From an uncultured Bacteroides sp. (GTDB taxonomy: Bacteria; Bacteroidota; Bacteroidia; Bacteroidales; Bacteroidaceae), in the NCBI GenBank assembly GCA_949289295.1, contig CASENM010000041.1, positions 62,001 to 126,000 of the forward strand: a stretch of DNA of 64,000 nt. Reading direction: 5' to 3'. The position numbers and the translations under genes are program-made. Shown one piece after another: positions 46,724 through 54,590 of this stretch. Below the pieces are notes generated by a model. The model saw only the letters and a program-made list of their open reading frames with translations, had not been told where the DNA came from and did not search any database. Numbering within the stretch: position 1 is the first letter of the stretch; each line of letters begins with the position of its first letter.

Positions 46724-46731
46724 CAAAGGTA
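46724..46731 (-). promoter_or_regulatory. -7 promoter element of the HTCS gene
   Basis: Minus-strand TACCTTTG, exact TAnnTTTG, 29 bp before the start. No AAAATYGTCC repeat is seen here, so the regulator is probably not autoregulated through that site. Confidence 0.55.
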
Positions 46732-46776
46732 CGTAAAAAACAAGAACCGAGCCATACACCCTATACAAAAAATCGC

Positions 46777-46784
46777 TATCTTTA
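46777..46784 (+). promoter_or_regulatory. Possible -7 element of the MEMO1-AMMECR1 gene
   Basis: TATCTTTA differs from TAnnTTTG by the last base; 24 bp before the ATG. Confidence 0.35.
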
Positions 46785-46808
46785 GGCTCATCCAAACATC
46801 CAATCCGA

Positions 46809-48320
46809 ATGAACGACCGATTCAAATTACTATTCGCAATATTCATTATGGCAACTCATGTTATCTCCTCATCTCCGCAAGGCAGGGATGAGATTCGCAG
46901 GCCGGCCGTTGCGGGACGTTTCTACCCGGCTGTTTCCGATACGCTTGAAACGGACGTGAAATGCTTGCTGGAAAAGGCCGGAACCGAAAGTTCCGCCAAT
47001 GTGCAGGCGGTCATCGTGCCCCATGCGGGATACGTGTTCTCCGGCACCACCGCGGCCAAGGCATTCGCGCGTATCGCTCCGTCCGCAAACTACAAACGTG
47101 TTTTTCTTCTGGGACCCAGTCATCAGGCGGCATTCGACGGTGCCTCGGTCAACATCTCCGCACACCGTTATGCCACTCCGCTGGGAGAGATAGAGGTGGA
47201 CAATGAGACATGCGACCGACTGCTCCAGGCAGACGGTGTGTTCACCTGTCTGCCTGAGGCCCATCTGAAAGAGCACTGTCTGGAAGTGGAACTGCCTTTC
47301 CTTCAGACACGGCTGGAGACTATGCCTCCCATTGTGCCGGTAGTCATCGGCACACACCGTTACGGCAAGCTGGAACGCATCGCGGAAGCACTCCGCCCGT
47401 ATTTCACCCCGGACAATCTGTTTGTCGTCAGCAGCGACTTCTCGCACTATCCTCCGTATGAGGATGCCTGCCGGATAGACAAAGCGACGGCGGAAGCGAT
47501 TCTGTCCGTTTCGCCGGAGAAATTTCTGGAAACGCTTGCCGACAATTCCCGGCAGCCTGTCCATAATCTGCTGACCAGTGCCTGCGGACAGGCTCCCATC
47601 ACTGTACTGCTGATGCTGATGCAGCAGACAGGCAACCTGAAAATGGAGCATCTGGCTTACTGCAACTCCGGCGACTCTCCCTATGGCGGACGTGACGAGG
47701 TGGTAGGTTACCATGCGTTCGCCGTGACCAGAGAAGGGGAGAAGGACACTTCCGGGCAGACGTTCTCTCTGACAGAAGAGGAAAAAGCCCTCCTGCTCGG
47801 CATCGCACGGAAAAGCATCGAGACCGCGCTGGAGGGAGATGACGGACTGCCCTATGACTCTGCCCGTCTGACCGGCACCCTCCGGATGAATTGCGGAGCG
47901 TTCGTCACCCTCCGGACAGACGGCAGGCTGCGCGGATGCATCGGTTCGCTGACAGGACGGCAACCGCTCTATCTCACTGTCATGTCGATGGCCCGGGCGG
48001 CGGCTTTCGAGGACCCGCGGTTCAGCCCGGTCACTCAAGACGAGATGGCCGGCATCCATATCGACATATCCGTACTTTCTCCGCTGAAGCGGATTTCTTC
48101 CATCGATGAGTTTCAACTGGGAAAGCATGGGATCCTTATCGTGAAAGGTCCGTACCGGGGCACTTTCCTGCCTCAGGTAGCTGAAGAGACCCATTGGACA
48201 AAAGAGGAATTTCTGGGACACTGCGCCCGCGACAAAGCCGGAATCGGATGGAACGGATGGCGCGATGCGGAACTGTATGTATATGAAGCGGAGGTGTTCG
48301 ATGAATGTTCAGACCAATAA
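46809..48320 (+). CDS. AmmeMemoRadiSam system protein: MEMO1-type domain fused to AMMECR1-type domain
   Basis: 503 residues, two families in one chain. The N-terminal MEMO1/extradiol-dioxygenase-like domain (about 30-305) has RRPAVAGRFYP, VPHAGYVFSG, LLGPSHQAAFDG and SSDFSHYPPY with the conserved His/Asp set. The C-terminal AMMECR1 domain (about 325-500) has GAFVTLRTDGRLRGCIGSL, AAAFEDPRF and GKHGILIV. A hydrophobic N-terminus (about 7-20) may export or anchor it, which would be odd for a partner of a radical SAM enzyme. The three-part system is known by co-occurrence; its chemistry is not established. Confidence 0.95.
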   Translation: MNDRFKLLFAIFIMATHVISSSPQGRDEIRRPAVAGRFYPAVSDTLETDVKCLLEKAGTESSANVQAVIVPHAGYVFSGTTAAKAFARIAPSANYKRVFLLGPSHQAAFDGASVNISAHRYATPLGEIEVDNETCDRLLQADGVFTCLPEAHLKEHCLEVELPFLQTRLETMPPIVPVVIGTHRYGKLERIAEALRPYFTPDNLFVVSSDFSHYPPYEDACRIDKATAEAILSVSPEKFLETLADNSRQPVHNLLTSACGQAPITVLLMLMQQTGNLKMEHLAYCNSGDSPYGGRDEVVGYHAFAVTREGEKDTSGQTFSLTEEEKALLLGIARKSIETALEGDDGLPYDSARLTGTLRMNCGAFVTLRTDGRLRGCIGSLTGRQPLYLTVMSMARAAAFEDPRFSPVTQDEMAGIHIDISVLSPLKRISSIDEFQLGKHGILIVKGPYRGTFLPQVAEETHWTKEEFLGHCARDKAGIGWNGWRDAELYVYEAEVFDECSDQ

Positions 48321-49200
48321 TGCCGTTCCGGCCTCACGCGAGGCGGAATACTACGACCGTATGGCGGACGGCACAGTGACATGCCGCCTCTGTCCCCACG
48401 AGTGCCGCATACGGGAGGGAGGGCATGGCCGTTGCCGCAGCCGGGCCAACCGGGGAGGACGCTTGTGGACTGACGCATACGGAAGAGTCTGCGCCCTGCA
48501 TGTCGACCCGGTGGAAAAGAAGCCGCTGCTGCACTTCCATCCGGGGGAGGAATGCCTCTCGCTCGCGGCCACGGGATGTAACCTCTCGTGCCTGAACTGC
48601 CAGAACTGGAGCATCTCGCAGGCTGCCCCCGATGATGCGGACTACCGTCTGCTGTCGCCTGACGGAGTGGTACAACTCGCTCGGAATACCTCCTGCCGGC
48701 TGGTGGCCTATACATATACCGAACCTCTCACGTATCTGGAATACACGCGCGACTGTGCCCGGGCTTGCCGGGAGGCCGGGATGCGGAACATCCTGGTCAC
48801 GGCAGGCTATGTCAACGAACAGCCGCTCCGTGGCCTGCTGCCATATCTCGATGCGGCCAATGTGGACCTGAAATCCTTTTCTGACGAGATTTACCGTTCG
48901 GTAAGCGGCGCACGCCTTTCCCCGGTGCTCCGCACGCTCGAAATGATGCGTGAGGCAGGGGTATGGGTGGAAATCACCAACCTGCTCATTCCGGGCGTGA
49001 ACGACGACATGGAGATGATCCGCCGGATGTGTCTTTGGCTGGCCGGGCATGGGTTTGCGGACACCCCCCTGCATTTCTCACGGTTCTTCCCCCGTTATCG
49101 TATGCGCGACCTGCCTCCGACTCCTGTGGACACGCTGGTACAGGCCCGCCAAACCGCCTTGGACTGCGGCATCCGATATGTATACCTCGGGAATGTTTGA
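48301..49200 (+). CDS. AmmeMemoRadiSam system radical SAM enzyme
   Basis: 299 residues from MNVQTNNAVP, overlapping the previous gene by 20 bp (translational coupling). An N-terminal Cys set CRLCPHECRIREGGHGRC resembles an extra cluster site. The radical SAM motif is CNLSCLNC (CX3CX2C, about 98-105), followed by the TIM-barrel phrases AYTYTEPLTYLEY, NVDLKSFSDEIYR and EITNLLIPGVND. Related to pyruvate-formate-lyase activating enzymes. Substrate unknown; the AMMECR1/MEMO1 fusion next door is the expected partner. Confidence 0.95.
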   Translation: MNVQTNNAVPASREAEYYDRMADGTVTCRLCPHECRIREGGHGRCRSRANRGGRLWTDAYGRVCALHVDPVEKKPLLHFHPGEECLSLAATGCNLSCLNCQNWSISQAAPDDADYRLLSPDGVVQLARNTSCRLVAYTYTEPLTYLEYTRDCARACREAGMRNILVTAGYVNEQPLRGLLPYLDAANVDLKSFSDEIYRSVSGARLSPVLRTLEMMREAGVWVEITNLLIPGVNDDMEMIRRMCLWLAGHGFADTPLHFSRFFPRYRMRDLPPTPVDTLVQARQTALDCGIRYVYLGNV

Positions 49201-49211
49201 AAGCATGTTAA

Positions 49212-49364
49212 ATGTCTTTATGTCAGGCTTGTGGTCCTCTGCATTGCCGTCATTATGGAAGCGACTGTAAGAAACAGTCCGGCTATCTCGATGACGTGGA
49301 CAGATGGTACAACGGGAAGTATGAGTTTACGGCCCGTGAGGCTCTGAAAAAAGAGGCCCGATAA
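49212..49364 (+). CDS. Small Cys-rich protein (50 residues) downstream of the radical SAM gene
   Basis: An ORF starting ATG 12 bp after the radical SAM stop and ending TAA at 49362-49364. It reads MSLCQACGPLHCRHYGSDC then a charged half with DDVDRWYNGKYEF and a basic tail ending KKEAR. Four cysteines (4, 7, 12, 19) in a C-x2-C-x4-C-x6-C pattern could bind metal; there is no signal peptide. The amino-acid pattern looks protein-like, with two clear halves and few rare codons. No family recognised. It could be a metal-binding helper, or, less likely, a substrate of the radical SAM enzyme. Confidence 0.6.
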   Translation: MSLCQACGPLHCRHYGSDCKKQSGYLDDVDRWYNGKYEFTAREALKKEAR

Positions 49365-49374
49365 TGACCTCTCA

Positions 49375-49435
49375 AAAACGCCTAAACGTTTTGCCTCAAA
49401 CGCCGAAGCGTTTTAAAAAAACGTCTAGGCGTTTT
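49375..49435. repeat. Triple-palindrome intergenic element, copy D
   Basis: Units at 49375-49392, 49397-49414 and 49418-49435 (periods 22 and 21). Unit 1 AAAACGCCTAAACGTTTT and unit 3 AAAACGTCTAGGCGTTTT are reverse complements except one position that becomes a G-T pair on the minus strand; the centre differs from other copies. It lies between the small Cys-rich ORF and the convergent GH29 stop. Confidence 0.88.
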
Positions 49436-49448
49436 GATTACAAATCCG

Positions 49449-50750
49449 TCATTTCATGGTCAGCTCTACGATGTAGTCCACCTCGCCGGGCACCTTTTCC
49501 AGATGCAGCAGCACGCCGTCCTTGCCCTGCTCGAAACGGACCTTCTCGCCTGTGGCGAACACCGTGGCTTTGGAGACTTTCGCCGTGACAGGGAGGAACA
49601 AGGTCCGGTCGGCCAACGACAGAATATGCACATACTGCTTGTCGCCTTTACGGGTGGTCACCCCCCACGGACGCTCCGCCACATCGCCCGCTGTCGTACC
49701 ATAAACCGTTTCCCCATATTGCGCCAACCATTCGCCCATACCTTTCAGGCGTTCCAACGCCAGGGCCGGAAGCTCTCCGTCGGCCTGGGGACCGATATTG
49801 AGCAACAGATTGGCTCCTTTCCCTGCCGCACGGACCAGGTATTGGATCAGCGCGTCCGTCGACTTGTAGTTCTGATCAGCCACCATATACCCCCACGAAC
49901 CGTTCATCGTCTGACAAGTCTCAAGAGGAAGACGGCTCACCTCCTGTCCCGAAAGTCCGGCCGTGTTCTGTCCCGGCAGGTCACGCTCGAACATCTGGAA
50001 ATCCTCGCCGGGGAAAGGAGACTTGTGGTGGTTGTTCCCAATCAGACAGGCCGGACTGAGACGGTGAATCATTCCGTACTGTTCGCCCAACTGCCAGTCG
50101 AACGAAGCGTCCTGGTCCCACATCCCGTCGAACCAGATGGCATCCGGACCGTATTTCGTAATAAGCTCGGTCAGCTGGTTGTTCATAAACCGATAGTAAG
50201 CGTTCCAGTCCGCCTTCTTGGGGTCCTTGCCGGTTTTCGTACCCGTCCATCCGGCAGGATAATCCTCCCGTGTCCAGTCGATATGGGAATAATAGAAATG
50301 CACCTTCAGTCCCTGACGCCTGCAAGCCTCTGTCAGCTCACGCACGATGTCCCTTTTGAAGGGAGTGGCATCCATGATGTCATAATCGGAATATTCCGTG
50401 TCGAACATCGAAAAACCGTCGTGATGGCGTGTCGTGAAACAGATGTACCTGGCCCCCGAGTCCTTGAAGGCCTTCGCCCACGCATCCGCGTCAAACTGTG
50501 CGGGATAGAACCCGGACGCGGCTTTGGCATATTCCTCACGGTTCAGGTTCCCGTTGTTCAGATACCACTCTCCCTGAGCGAACATGCTGTAGATGCCCCA
50601 ATGAAGGAAAATCCCGAACTTGCTGTCCGCAAACTCCTGGCGGGCCTTCAGGTTCGAATCGGAAGGCACATATCCTTCCTGCGCACCCGCCGGAAACAGA
50701 TTCAATGACGCGCAAAGCATACTTGCCGCCAGCCAATTTTTCTTTCTCAT
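49449..50750 (-). CDS. Alpha-L-fucosidase (GH29)
   Basis: 433 residues with signal peptide MRKKNWLAASMLCASLNLFPAGA. GH29 marks: KFGIFLHWGIYS near the start, RYICFTTRHHDGFSMFD, and AIWFDGMWDQ, where Asp208 is the expected nucleophile. A short C-terminal beta-sandwich follows (about 345-433). It removes terminal L-fucose from host or plant glycans. It is monocistronic and just outside the PUL; no AAAATYGTCC operator is found before it, but a different 14-bp direct repeat is (50854-50889). Confidence 0.95.
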   Translation of the reverse strand: MRKKNWLAASMLCASLNLFPAGAQEGYVPSDSNLKARQEFADSKFGIFLHWGIYSMFAQGEWYLNNGNLNREEYAKAASGFYPAQFDADAWAKAFKDSGARYICFTTRHHDGFSMFDTEYSDYDIMDATPFKRDIVRELTEACRRQGLKVHFYYSHIDWTREDYPAGWTGTKTGKDPKKADWNAYYRFMNNQLTELITKYGPDAIWFDGMWDQDASFDWQLGEQYGMIHRLSPACLIGNNHHKSPFPGEDFQMFERDLPGQNTAGLSGQEVSRLPLETCQTMNGSWGYMVADQNYKSTDALIQYLVRAAGKGANLLLNIGPQADGELPALALERLKGMGEWLAQYGETVYGTTAGDVAERPWGVTTRKGDKQYVHILSLADRTLFLPVTAKVSKATVFATGEKVRFEQGKDGVLLHLEKVPGEVDYIVELTMK

Positions 50751-50844
50751 AAATGATAAGATGTTTATGGGTTAAATGATTAAAAAAAAGATGTGTCAAA
50801 GCCTTACTGCCATGAACAGATAACCTGGCACATCTGATTATGGG

Positions 50845-50852
50845 CAAATTTA
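50845..50852 (-). promoter_or_regulatory. -7 promoter element of the GH29 gene
   Basis: Minus-strand TAAATTTG, exact TAnnTTTG, about 95 bp before the start. Confidence 0.45.
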
Positions 50853-50853
50853 G

Positions 50854-50889
50854 ATAAATCGGCAAAAAAAATTGAATAAATCGGCAAAA
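50854..50889. promoter_or_regulatory. 14-bp direct repeat in the GH29/NIF3 divergent promoter region
   Basis: ATAAATCGGCAAAA occurs at 50854-50867 and 50876-50889, period 22 bp. It lies between the -7 boxes of the two divergent genes, a fitting place for an AraC- or HTCS-type activator site. The rest of 50751-50922 shows nothing else. Confidence 0.5.
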
Positions 50890-50894
50890 GTTCT

Positions 50895-50902
50895 TACCTT
50901 TG
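50895..50902 (+). promoter_or_regulatory. -7 promoter element of the NIF3 gene
   Basis: TACCTTTG, exact TAnnTTTG, 20 bp before ATG 50923. This excludes the longer TTG start at 50872. Confidence 0.6.
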
Positions 50903-50922
50903 CACGAAAATGTTTCGCGAAC

Positions 50923-52017
50923 ATGAAAATTAAGGAGATTCTGAACGCCCTTGAGACATTCGCGCCTCTGCCGTTGCAGGACGGATTCGACAACGCCGGA
51001 CTGCAAGTAGGATTGACAGATGCGGAAGCTACAGGGGCTTTGTTGTGTCTGGACGTGACCGAAGCGGTGGTAGACGAAGCCATCGCCTTGGGGTGCAACC
51101 TCATCGTGTCGCACCATCCGCTGATATTCAGAGGCTACAAGTCGATTGCCGGACGGGACTACGTGGAACGCTGCATCATGAAAGCCATCAAGAATGACTT
51201 GGTAATCTTCTCGATGCACACCAATCTGGACAACGCGCCTCAAGGGGTGAACTACAAGATTGCGGAAAAGATCGGACTGAAGAACATAAGGATTCTTGAA
51301 CCGAAAGACCAGATGCTGCTCAAGCTGGTTACCTTCGTCCCCACCGAAAAAGCCGCCGATGTCCGTCAGGCCCTGTTTGAGGCCGGATGCGGTTGTATCG
51401 GCAATTATGACGCGTGCAGCTATAACGGGGAAGGCAAGGGGACATTCCGCGCCCAGGAGGGCTGCCATCCTTATTGCGGCAAAATCGGAGAACTGCACGA
51501 GGAAAAAGAGACACGCATCGAGACCGTGCTTCCAGTCCATCTGCAGAGCCGGGCAGTGAAAGCATTGCTGGCCGCACATCCGTATGAGGAACCTGCCTAC
51601 GACCTCTATCCTCTGCAGAACAAATGGAACCAGGTAGGGTCGGGAGTAATTGGTGAACTGAAAGAAGAAGAGACGGAAACCGACTTTCTCCGCCGCATCA
51701 AGAAAACCTTTGAGGTAGGATGCGTGAAGCATTCGCGGATGAACGGACGCCTCATCCGGAAAGTGGCGCTGTGCGGAGGTGCGGGAGCATTCCTGCTGCC
51801 CAAAGCCGTAGCTGCACATGCGGACGTGTTCATCACCGGCGAAGTGAAATACCACGATTATTTCAGCTACGAGAACGACATCCTGATAGCCGAAATCGGT
51901 CACTACGAAAGCGAACAGTATACGAAAGAAATATTATATTCAATCATAAGGGAGATGTTTCCGGCACTCGAAGTATGCATGACCCGTGTCAATACAAATC
52001 CCGTCAAATATCTATAA
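50923..52017 (+). CDS. NIF3-like dinuclear metal centre protein (GTP cyclohydrolase 1 type 2-like, with inserted PII-like domain)
   Basis: 364 residues from MKIKEILNALE. Metal-binding motifs of the family: VSHHPLIFRGYKS (two His), HTNLDNAPQGVNYKIAEKIGL (about 98-118), and the C-terminal HYESEQYTKE (His, Glu). Between the two halves sits an insert of about 100 residues (about 125-230), as in the longer NIF3 proteins. Family members form hexamers with two metal ions; the reaction is not settled. Next gene (zinc-ribbon protein) follows after 6 bp, a common Bacteroidetes pair. Confidence 0.93.
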   Translation: MKIKEILNALETFAPLPLQDGFDNAGLQVGLTDAEATGALLCLDVTEAVVDEAIALGCNLIVSHHPLIFRGYKSIAGRDYVERCIMKAIKNDLVIFSMHTNLDNAPQGVNYKIAEKIGLKNIRILEPKDQMLLKLVTFVPTEKAADVRQALFEAGCGCIGNYDACSYNGEGKGTFRAQEGCHPYCGKIGELHEEKETRIETVLPVHLQSRAVKALLAAHPYEEPAYDLYPLQNKWNQVGSGVIGELKEEETETDFLRRIKKTFEVGCVKHSRMNGRLIRKVALCGGAGAFLLPKAVAAHADVFITGEVKYHDYFSYENDILIAEIGHYESEQYTKEILYSIIREMFPALEVCMTRVNTNPVKYL

Positions 52018-52023
52018 GGAATT

Positions 52024-52818
52024 ATGGCAAAAGAAGTGAAGAAAGACCCCAATGAAATGAGTGTGGAAGAAAAGCTGAGAGCACTTTACCAGTTGCAGAC
52101 ACTGGTGTCTGAAATCGACAAGATCAAGACGCTGAGAGGCGAACTTCCGCTCGAAGTGGAAGACCTTGAAGACGAAGTGGCAGGTCTGAATACCCGCATC
52201 GAGAACATCAAAAAAGAAATCGAGAACCTGAAAGGCGACATTGCCGGCAAGAAAATCGAAATCGAAACGGCCAAGGCTTCCATTGAGAAATACAAGAACC
52301 AGCAGGAAAACGTGCGCAACAACCGTGAGTTTGACGTGCTGAGCAAGGAAATCGAATTCCAGACACTGGAAGTGGAACTCTGCGAGAAACGTATCCGCGA
52401 ATTTACCGCCGCCGTCAAGTCGAAGGAAGAGGAAATCGTGAAAAGCAACGAGACTCTGGAAGAAAGGACAAAAGACCTGGAAATGAAGAAAACCGAACTC
52501 GATGACATCATTTCTGAAACCAAGCAGGAAGAAGAAAAGTTGCGCGAAAAGGCAAAGGCCGTCGAAGCGACCATCGAACCGCGCCTGCTCCAGGCTTTCA
52601 AGCGCATCCGCAAAAACTCTCACAACGGATTGGCCATCACCTACGTACAGCGTGACGCATGCGGAGGATGCTTCAACAAGATTCCGCCCCAGAAACAACT
52701 GGACATCCGCATGAGAAAGAAAATCATTGTCTGCGAATATTGCGGACGCATCATGATTGACCCGGAACTGGCGGGAGTGGAACCGGAAAGACATCTCGAA
52801 ACCAAAATCAGCAAATAA
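52024..52818 (+). CDS. Coiled-coil protein with C-terminal C4 zinc ribbon
   Basis: 264 residues. Residues about 20-190 are a long, charged, heptad-like helix (rich in Glu, Lys, Leu, Ile: many EIENLK/EIEFQ-like phrases). The C-terminal zinc ribbon (about 205-250) has CGGCFNKIPPQ and CEYCGRIM, four Cys ligands. Family known as C4-type zinc ribbon/DUF164-like; homologues bind nucleic acids or act in secretion or ribosome-related contexts, none proven here. It shares an operon with the NIF3-like gene. Confidence 0.92.
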   Translation: MAKEVKKDPNEMSVEEKLRALYQLQTLVSEIDKIKTLRGELPLEVEDLEDEVAGLNTRIENIKKEIENLKGDIAGKKIEIETAKASIEKYKNQQENVRNNREFDVLSKEIEFQTLEVELCEKRIREFTAAVKSKEEEIVKSNETLEERTKDLEMKKTELDDIISETKQEEEKLREKAKAVEATIEPRLLQAFKRIRKNSHNGLAITYVQRDACGGCFNKIPPQKQLDIRMRKKIIVCEYCGRIMIDPELAGVEPERHLETKISK

Positions 52819-52847
52819 ACGGCTTCACCGCCGGATTCAGGCTTGTT

Positions 52848-52905
52848 CCACCGCAGAGAAAGACGGATGCCGGAATGTAACGCCGGACGTCTCTCCCTGC
52901 GGTGG
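52848..52905 (+). terminator. Terminator after the zinc-ribbon gene
   Basis: CCACCGCAG (52848-52856) pairs with CTGCGGTGG (52897-52905), and AGACG (52861-52865) with CGTCT (52888-52892); seven T follow at 52907-52913. Confidence 0.85.
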
Positions 52906-52917
52906 ATTTTTTTCTTC

Positions 52918-53370
52918 TCACACGAGCTCCGGATAGGCTGGAATGTCGGGCAGGAAACAGTATTTTCCCGAAGTGTAGTCTATACGGCAGCAATAATGCC
53001 GGAGACCGTTGCTCACAATCAGATAGTCCACGCGGAGCACCATATTGTAGCGGGTAATCTGGTCGAACACAGCCTGTGTGATTTCCACATCGGGGGCTTT
53101 ATATTCCACAATCATCTTCGGTGTCAGACGGCGGTCGTAAAGCACGGTGTCGCAACGTTTCCTCGTTCCGTTGAGCACAATCTGCACTTCATTGGCCAGC
53201 AATCCCGCCGGATACCCCTTGCATTCGGTCAGGAAATGAATGAAGTGCTGGCGTACCCATTCTTCCGGAGTCAGCGCCACATATTTTTTCCGCAATACGT
53301 CCCAAATATAGTTTTTCCCCTCCTTCACAATGATTTTATGGGAGCAGGCAGGTAGGTTTAATGCCAACAT
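52918..53370 (-). CDS. HsdR N-terminal-domain protein (PD-(D/E)xK-like), orphan
   Basis: 150 residues. The fold matches the small HsdR_N_2 family: VRQHFIHFLTECKGYPAGLL, then a nuclease-like core with CDTVLYD and MIVEYKAPDVEI, where Asp and ExK resemble the PD-(D/E)xK metal site. No methylase, specificity or helicase gene is near, so it is not a restriction system. It is common in Bacteroidetes beside holA, which suggests a housekeeping role in DNA handling; unproven. Its promoter overlaps that of holA. Confidence 0.85.
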   Translation of the reverse strand: MLALNLPACSHKIIVKEGKNYIWDVLRKKYVALTPEEWVRQHFIHFLTECKGYPAGLLANEVQIVLNGTRKRCDTVLYDRRLTPKMIVEYKAPDVEITQAVFDQITRYNMVLRVDYLIVSNGLRHYCCRIDYTSGKYCFLPDIPAYPELV

Positions 53371-53374
53371 TTTG

Positions 53375-53382
53375 TAAATTTG
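53375..53382 (+). promoter_or_regulatory. -7 promoter element of holA
   Basis: TAAATTTG, exact TAnnTTTG; leader of about 90 nt to ATG 53477. Confidence 0.45.
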
Positions 53383-53410
53383 CAGTTAATGAGATTCGAT
53401 TCTTCGCGTA

Positions 53411-53418
53411 CAAAGATA
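53411..53418 (-). promoter_or_regulatory. -7 promoter element of the HsdR_N gene
   Basis: Minus-strand TATCTTTG, exact TAnnTTTG, 40 bp before the start at 53370. The transcripts of the two divergent genes would overlap by about 20 nt or more. Confidence 0.5.
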
Positions 53419-53476
53419 CAAAAAGAACAGACACCTGATCTCAAAAAAACATTTGAAACCCGACTACAAGCGAGAC

Positions 53477-54496
53477 ATGCAGAAAGAAGCTAACACATAC
53501 GAAGAAATCGTCAGGAATCTGAAAAACCGGATTTTTGCACCGGTCTATTTCCTGATGGGCGAAGAAGATTATTATATCGACCGGATATCCGACTATATTC
53601 TCAACACGGTATTGACGGAGACCGAAAGAGAGTTCAACCAGACTGTCTTGTTCGGCATGGATACGGACATCAATGCAGTAATCAACGCCGCACGCCGCTA
53701 TCCCATGATGTCGGAATACCAGGTGGTGGTAGTGAAAGAAGCGCAGAACCTGAGAAACCTGGAGAATCTGAGCCATTATCTGCAGAAGCCGATGCCGACA
53801 ACTATCCTGGTGTTCTGCCATAAACACGGTTCTGTCGACAGACGGAAGAAAATAGCTGCCGAAATCGAGAAAGTCGGTGTCCTCTTCGAATCGAAAAAGC
53901 TGAAGGAGAGCCAGCTTCCCGGATTTATCTCGTCCTACCTGAAGCCCAAAAAAGTGGATATAGACCCGAAAGCTTCTGAAATGTTGGCCGAATTCGTCGG
54001 TACCGACCTGAGCCGCATGACGGGTGAACTGGAAAAGCTGGTCATCACGCTCCCTCCAGGCCAGAAACGCATCACTCCCGAACAAATAGAAAAAAACATC
54101 GGCATCAGCAAAGATTACAATAATTTTGAACTGAGGAACGCGCTGATAGAGAAAGATGTGCTGAAAGCAAACGTAATCGTGAAATATTTTGAGGACAATC
54201 CGAAAAACAATCCCTTGCAGGTCACGCTGGCCGTCCTCTTCAATTTCTATTCCAATCTCATGCTGGCCTATTATGCCCCACAAAAAAACGAACAGGGAGT
54301 AGCCGCACAACTCGGCCTTCGTACCCAATGGCAGGCCAAGGACTATATAAACGCCATGCACCGGTACACAGGCACGAAAGTAATGCAGATTATTCATGCC
54401 ATCCGCAACTGCGATGCGCAATCGAAAGGGATATCCAATTCGTCCATATCCGACGGAGAACTGCTCAGAGAGCTGGTGTACTTCATCCTACATTGA
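53477..54496 (+). CDS. holA: DNA polymerase III subunit delta
   Basis: 339 residues from ATG 53477 (a TTG 24 bp upstream is possible). Clamp-loader subunit that opens the sliding clamp. Family marks: APVYFLMGEEDYYIDRIS at the start (in place of a Walker A), VVVVKEAQNL, SSYLKPKK, and the helical collar at the C-terminus with LRELVYFIL. Monocistronic, ending at a strong hairpin. Confidence 0.92.
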   Translation: MQKEANTYEEIVRNLKNRIFAPVYFLMGEEDYYIDRISDYILNTVLTETEREFNQTVLFGMDTDINAVINAARRYPMMSEYQVVVVKEAQNLRNLENLSHYLQKPMPTTILVFCHKHGSVDRRKKIAAEIEKVGVLFESKKLKESQLPGFISSYLKPKKVDIDPKASEMLAEFVGTDLSRMTGELEKLVITLPPGQKRITPEQIEKNIGISKDYNNFELRNALIEKDVLKANVIVKYFEDNPKNNPLQVTLAVLFNFYSNLMLAYYAPQKNEQGVAAQLGLRTQWQAKDYINAMHRYTGTKVMQIIHAIRNCDAQSKGISNSSISDGELLRELVYFILH

Positions 54497-54534
54497 TTTA
54501 TCAACGACATTTCAACGGCGTTGGAAGCCGAAGG

Positions 54535-54590
54535 CATGAGCCGCCCTGCAAAGTTTCTGTACAGCAGAAAAATTTACAGGGCGGCTCATG
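54535..54590 (+). terminator. Terminator after holA
   Basis: CATGAGCCGCCCTG (54535-54548) pairs perfectly with 54577-54590; a short T-rich tail (TTGTTT) follows. Confidence 0.8.

Noticed and set aside
46869-48221. Minus-strand frame of 450 codons
   Set aside because: Shadow of the MEMO1-AMMECR1 gene.
52918-53370. Part of a type I restriction system
   Set aside because: Only the HsdR N-terminal-like domain; no hsdM, hsdS or helicase in the window.
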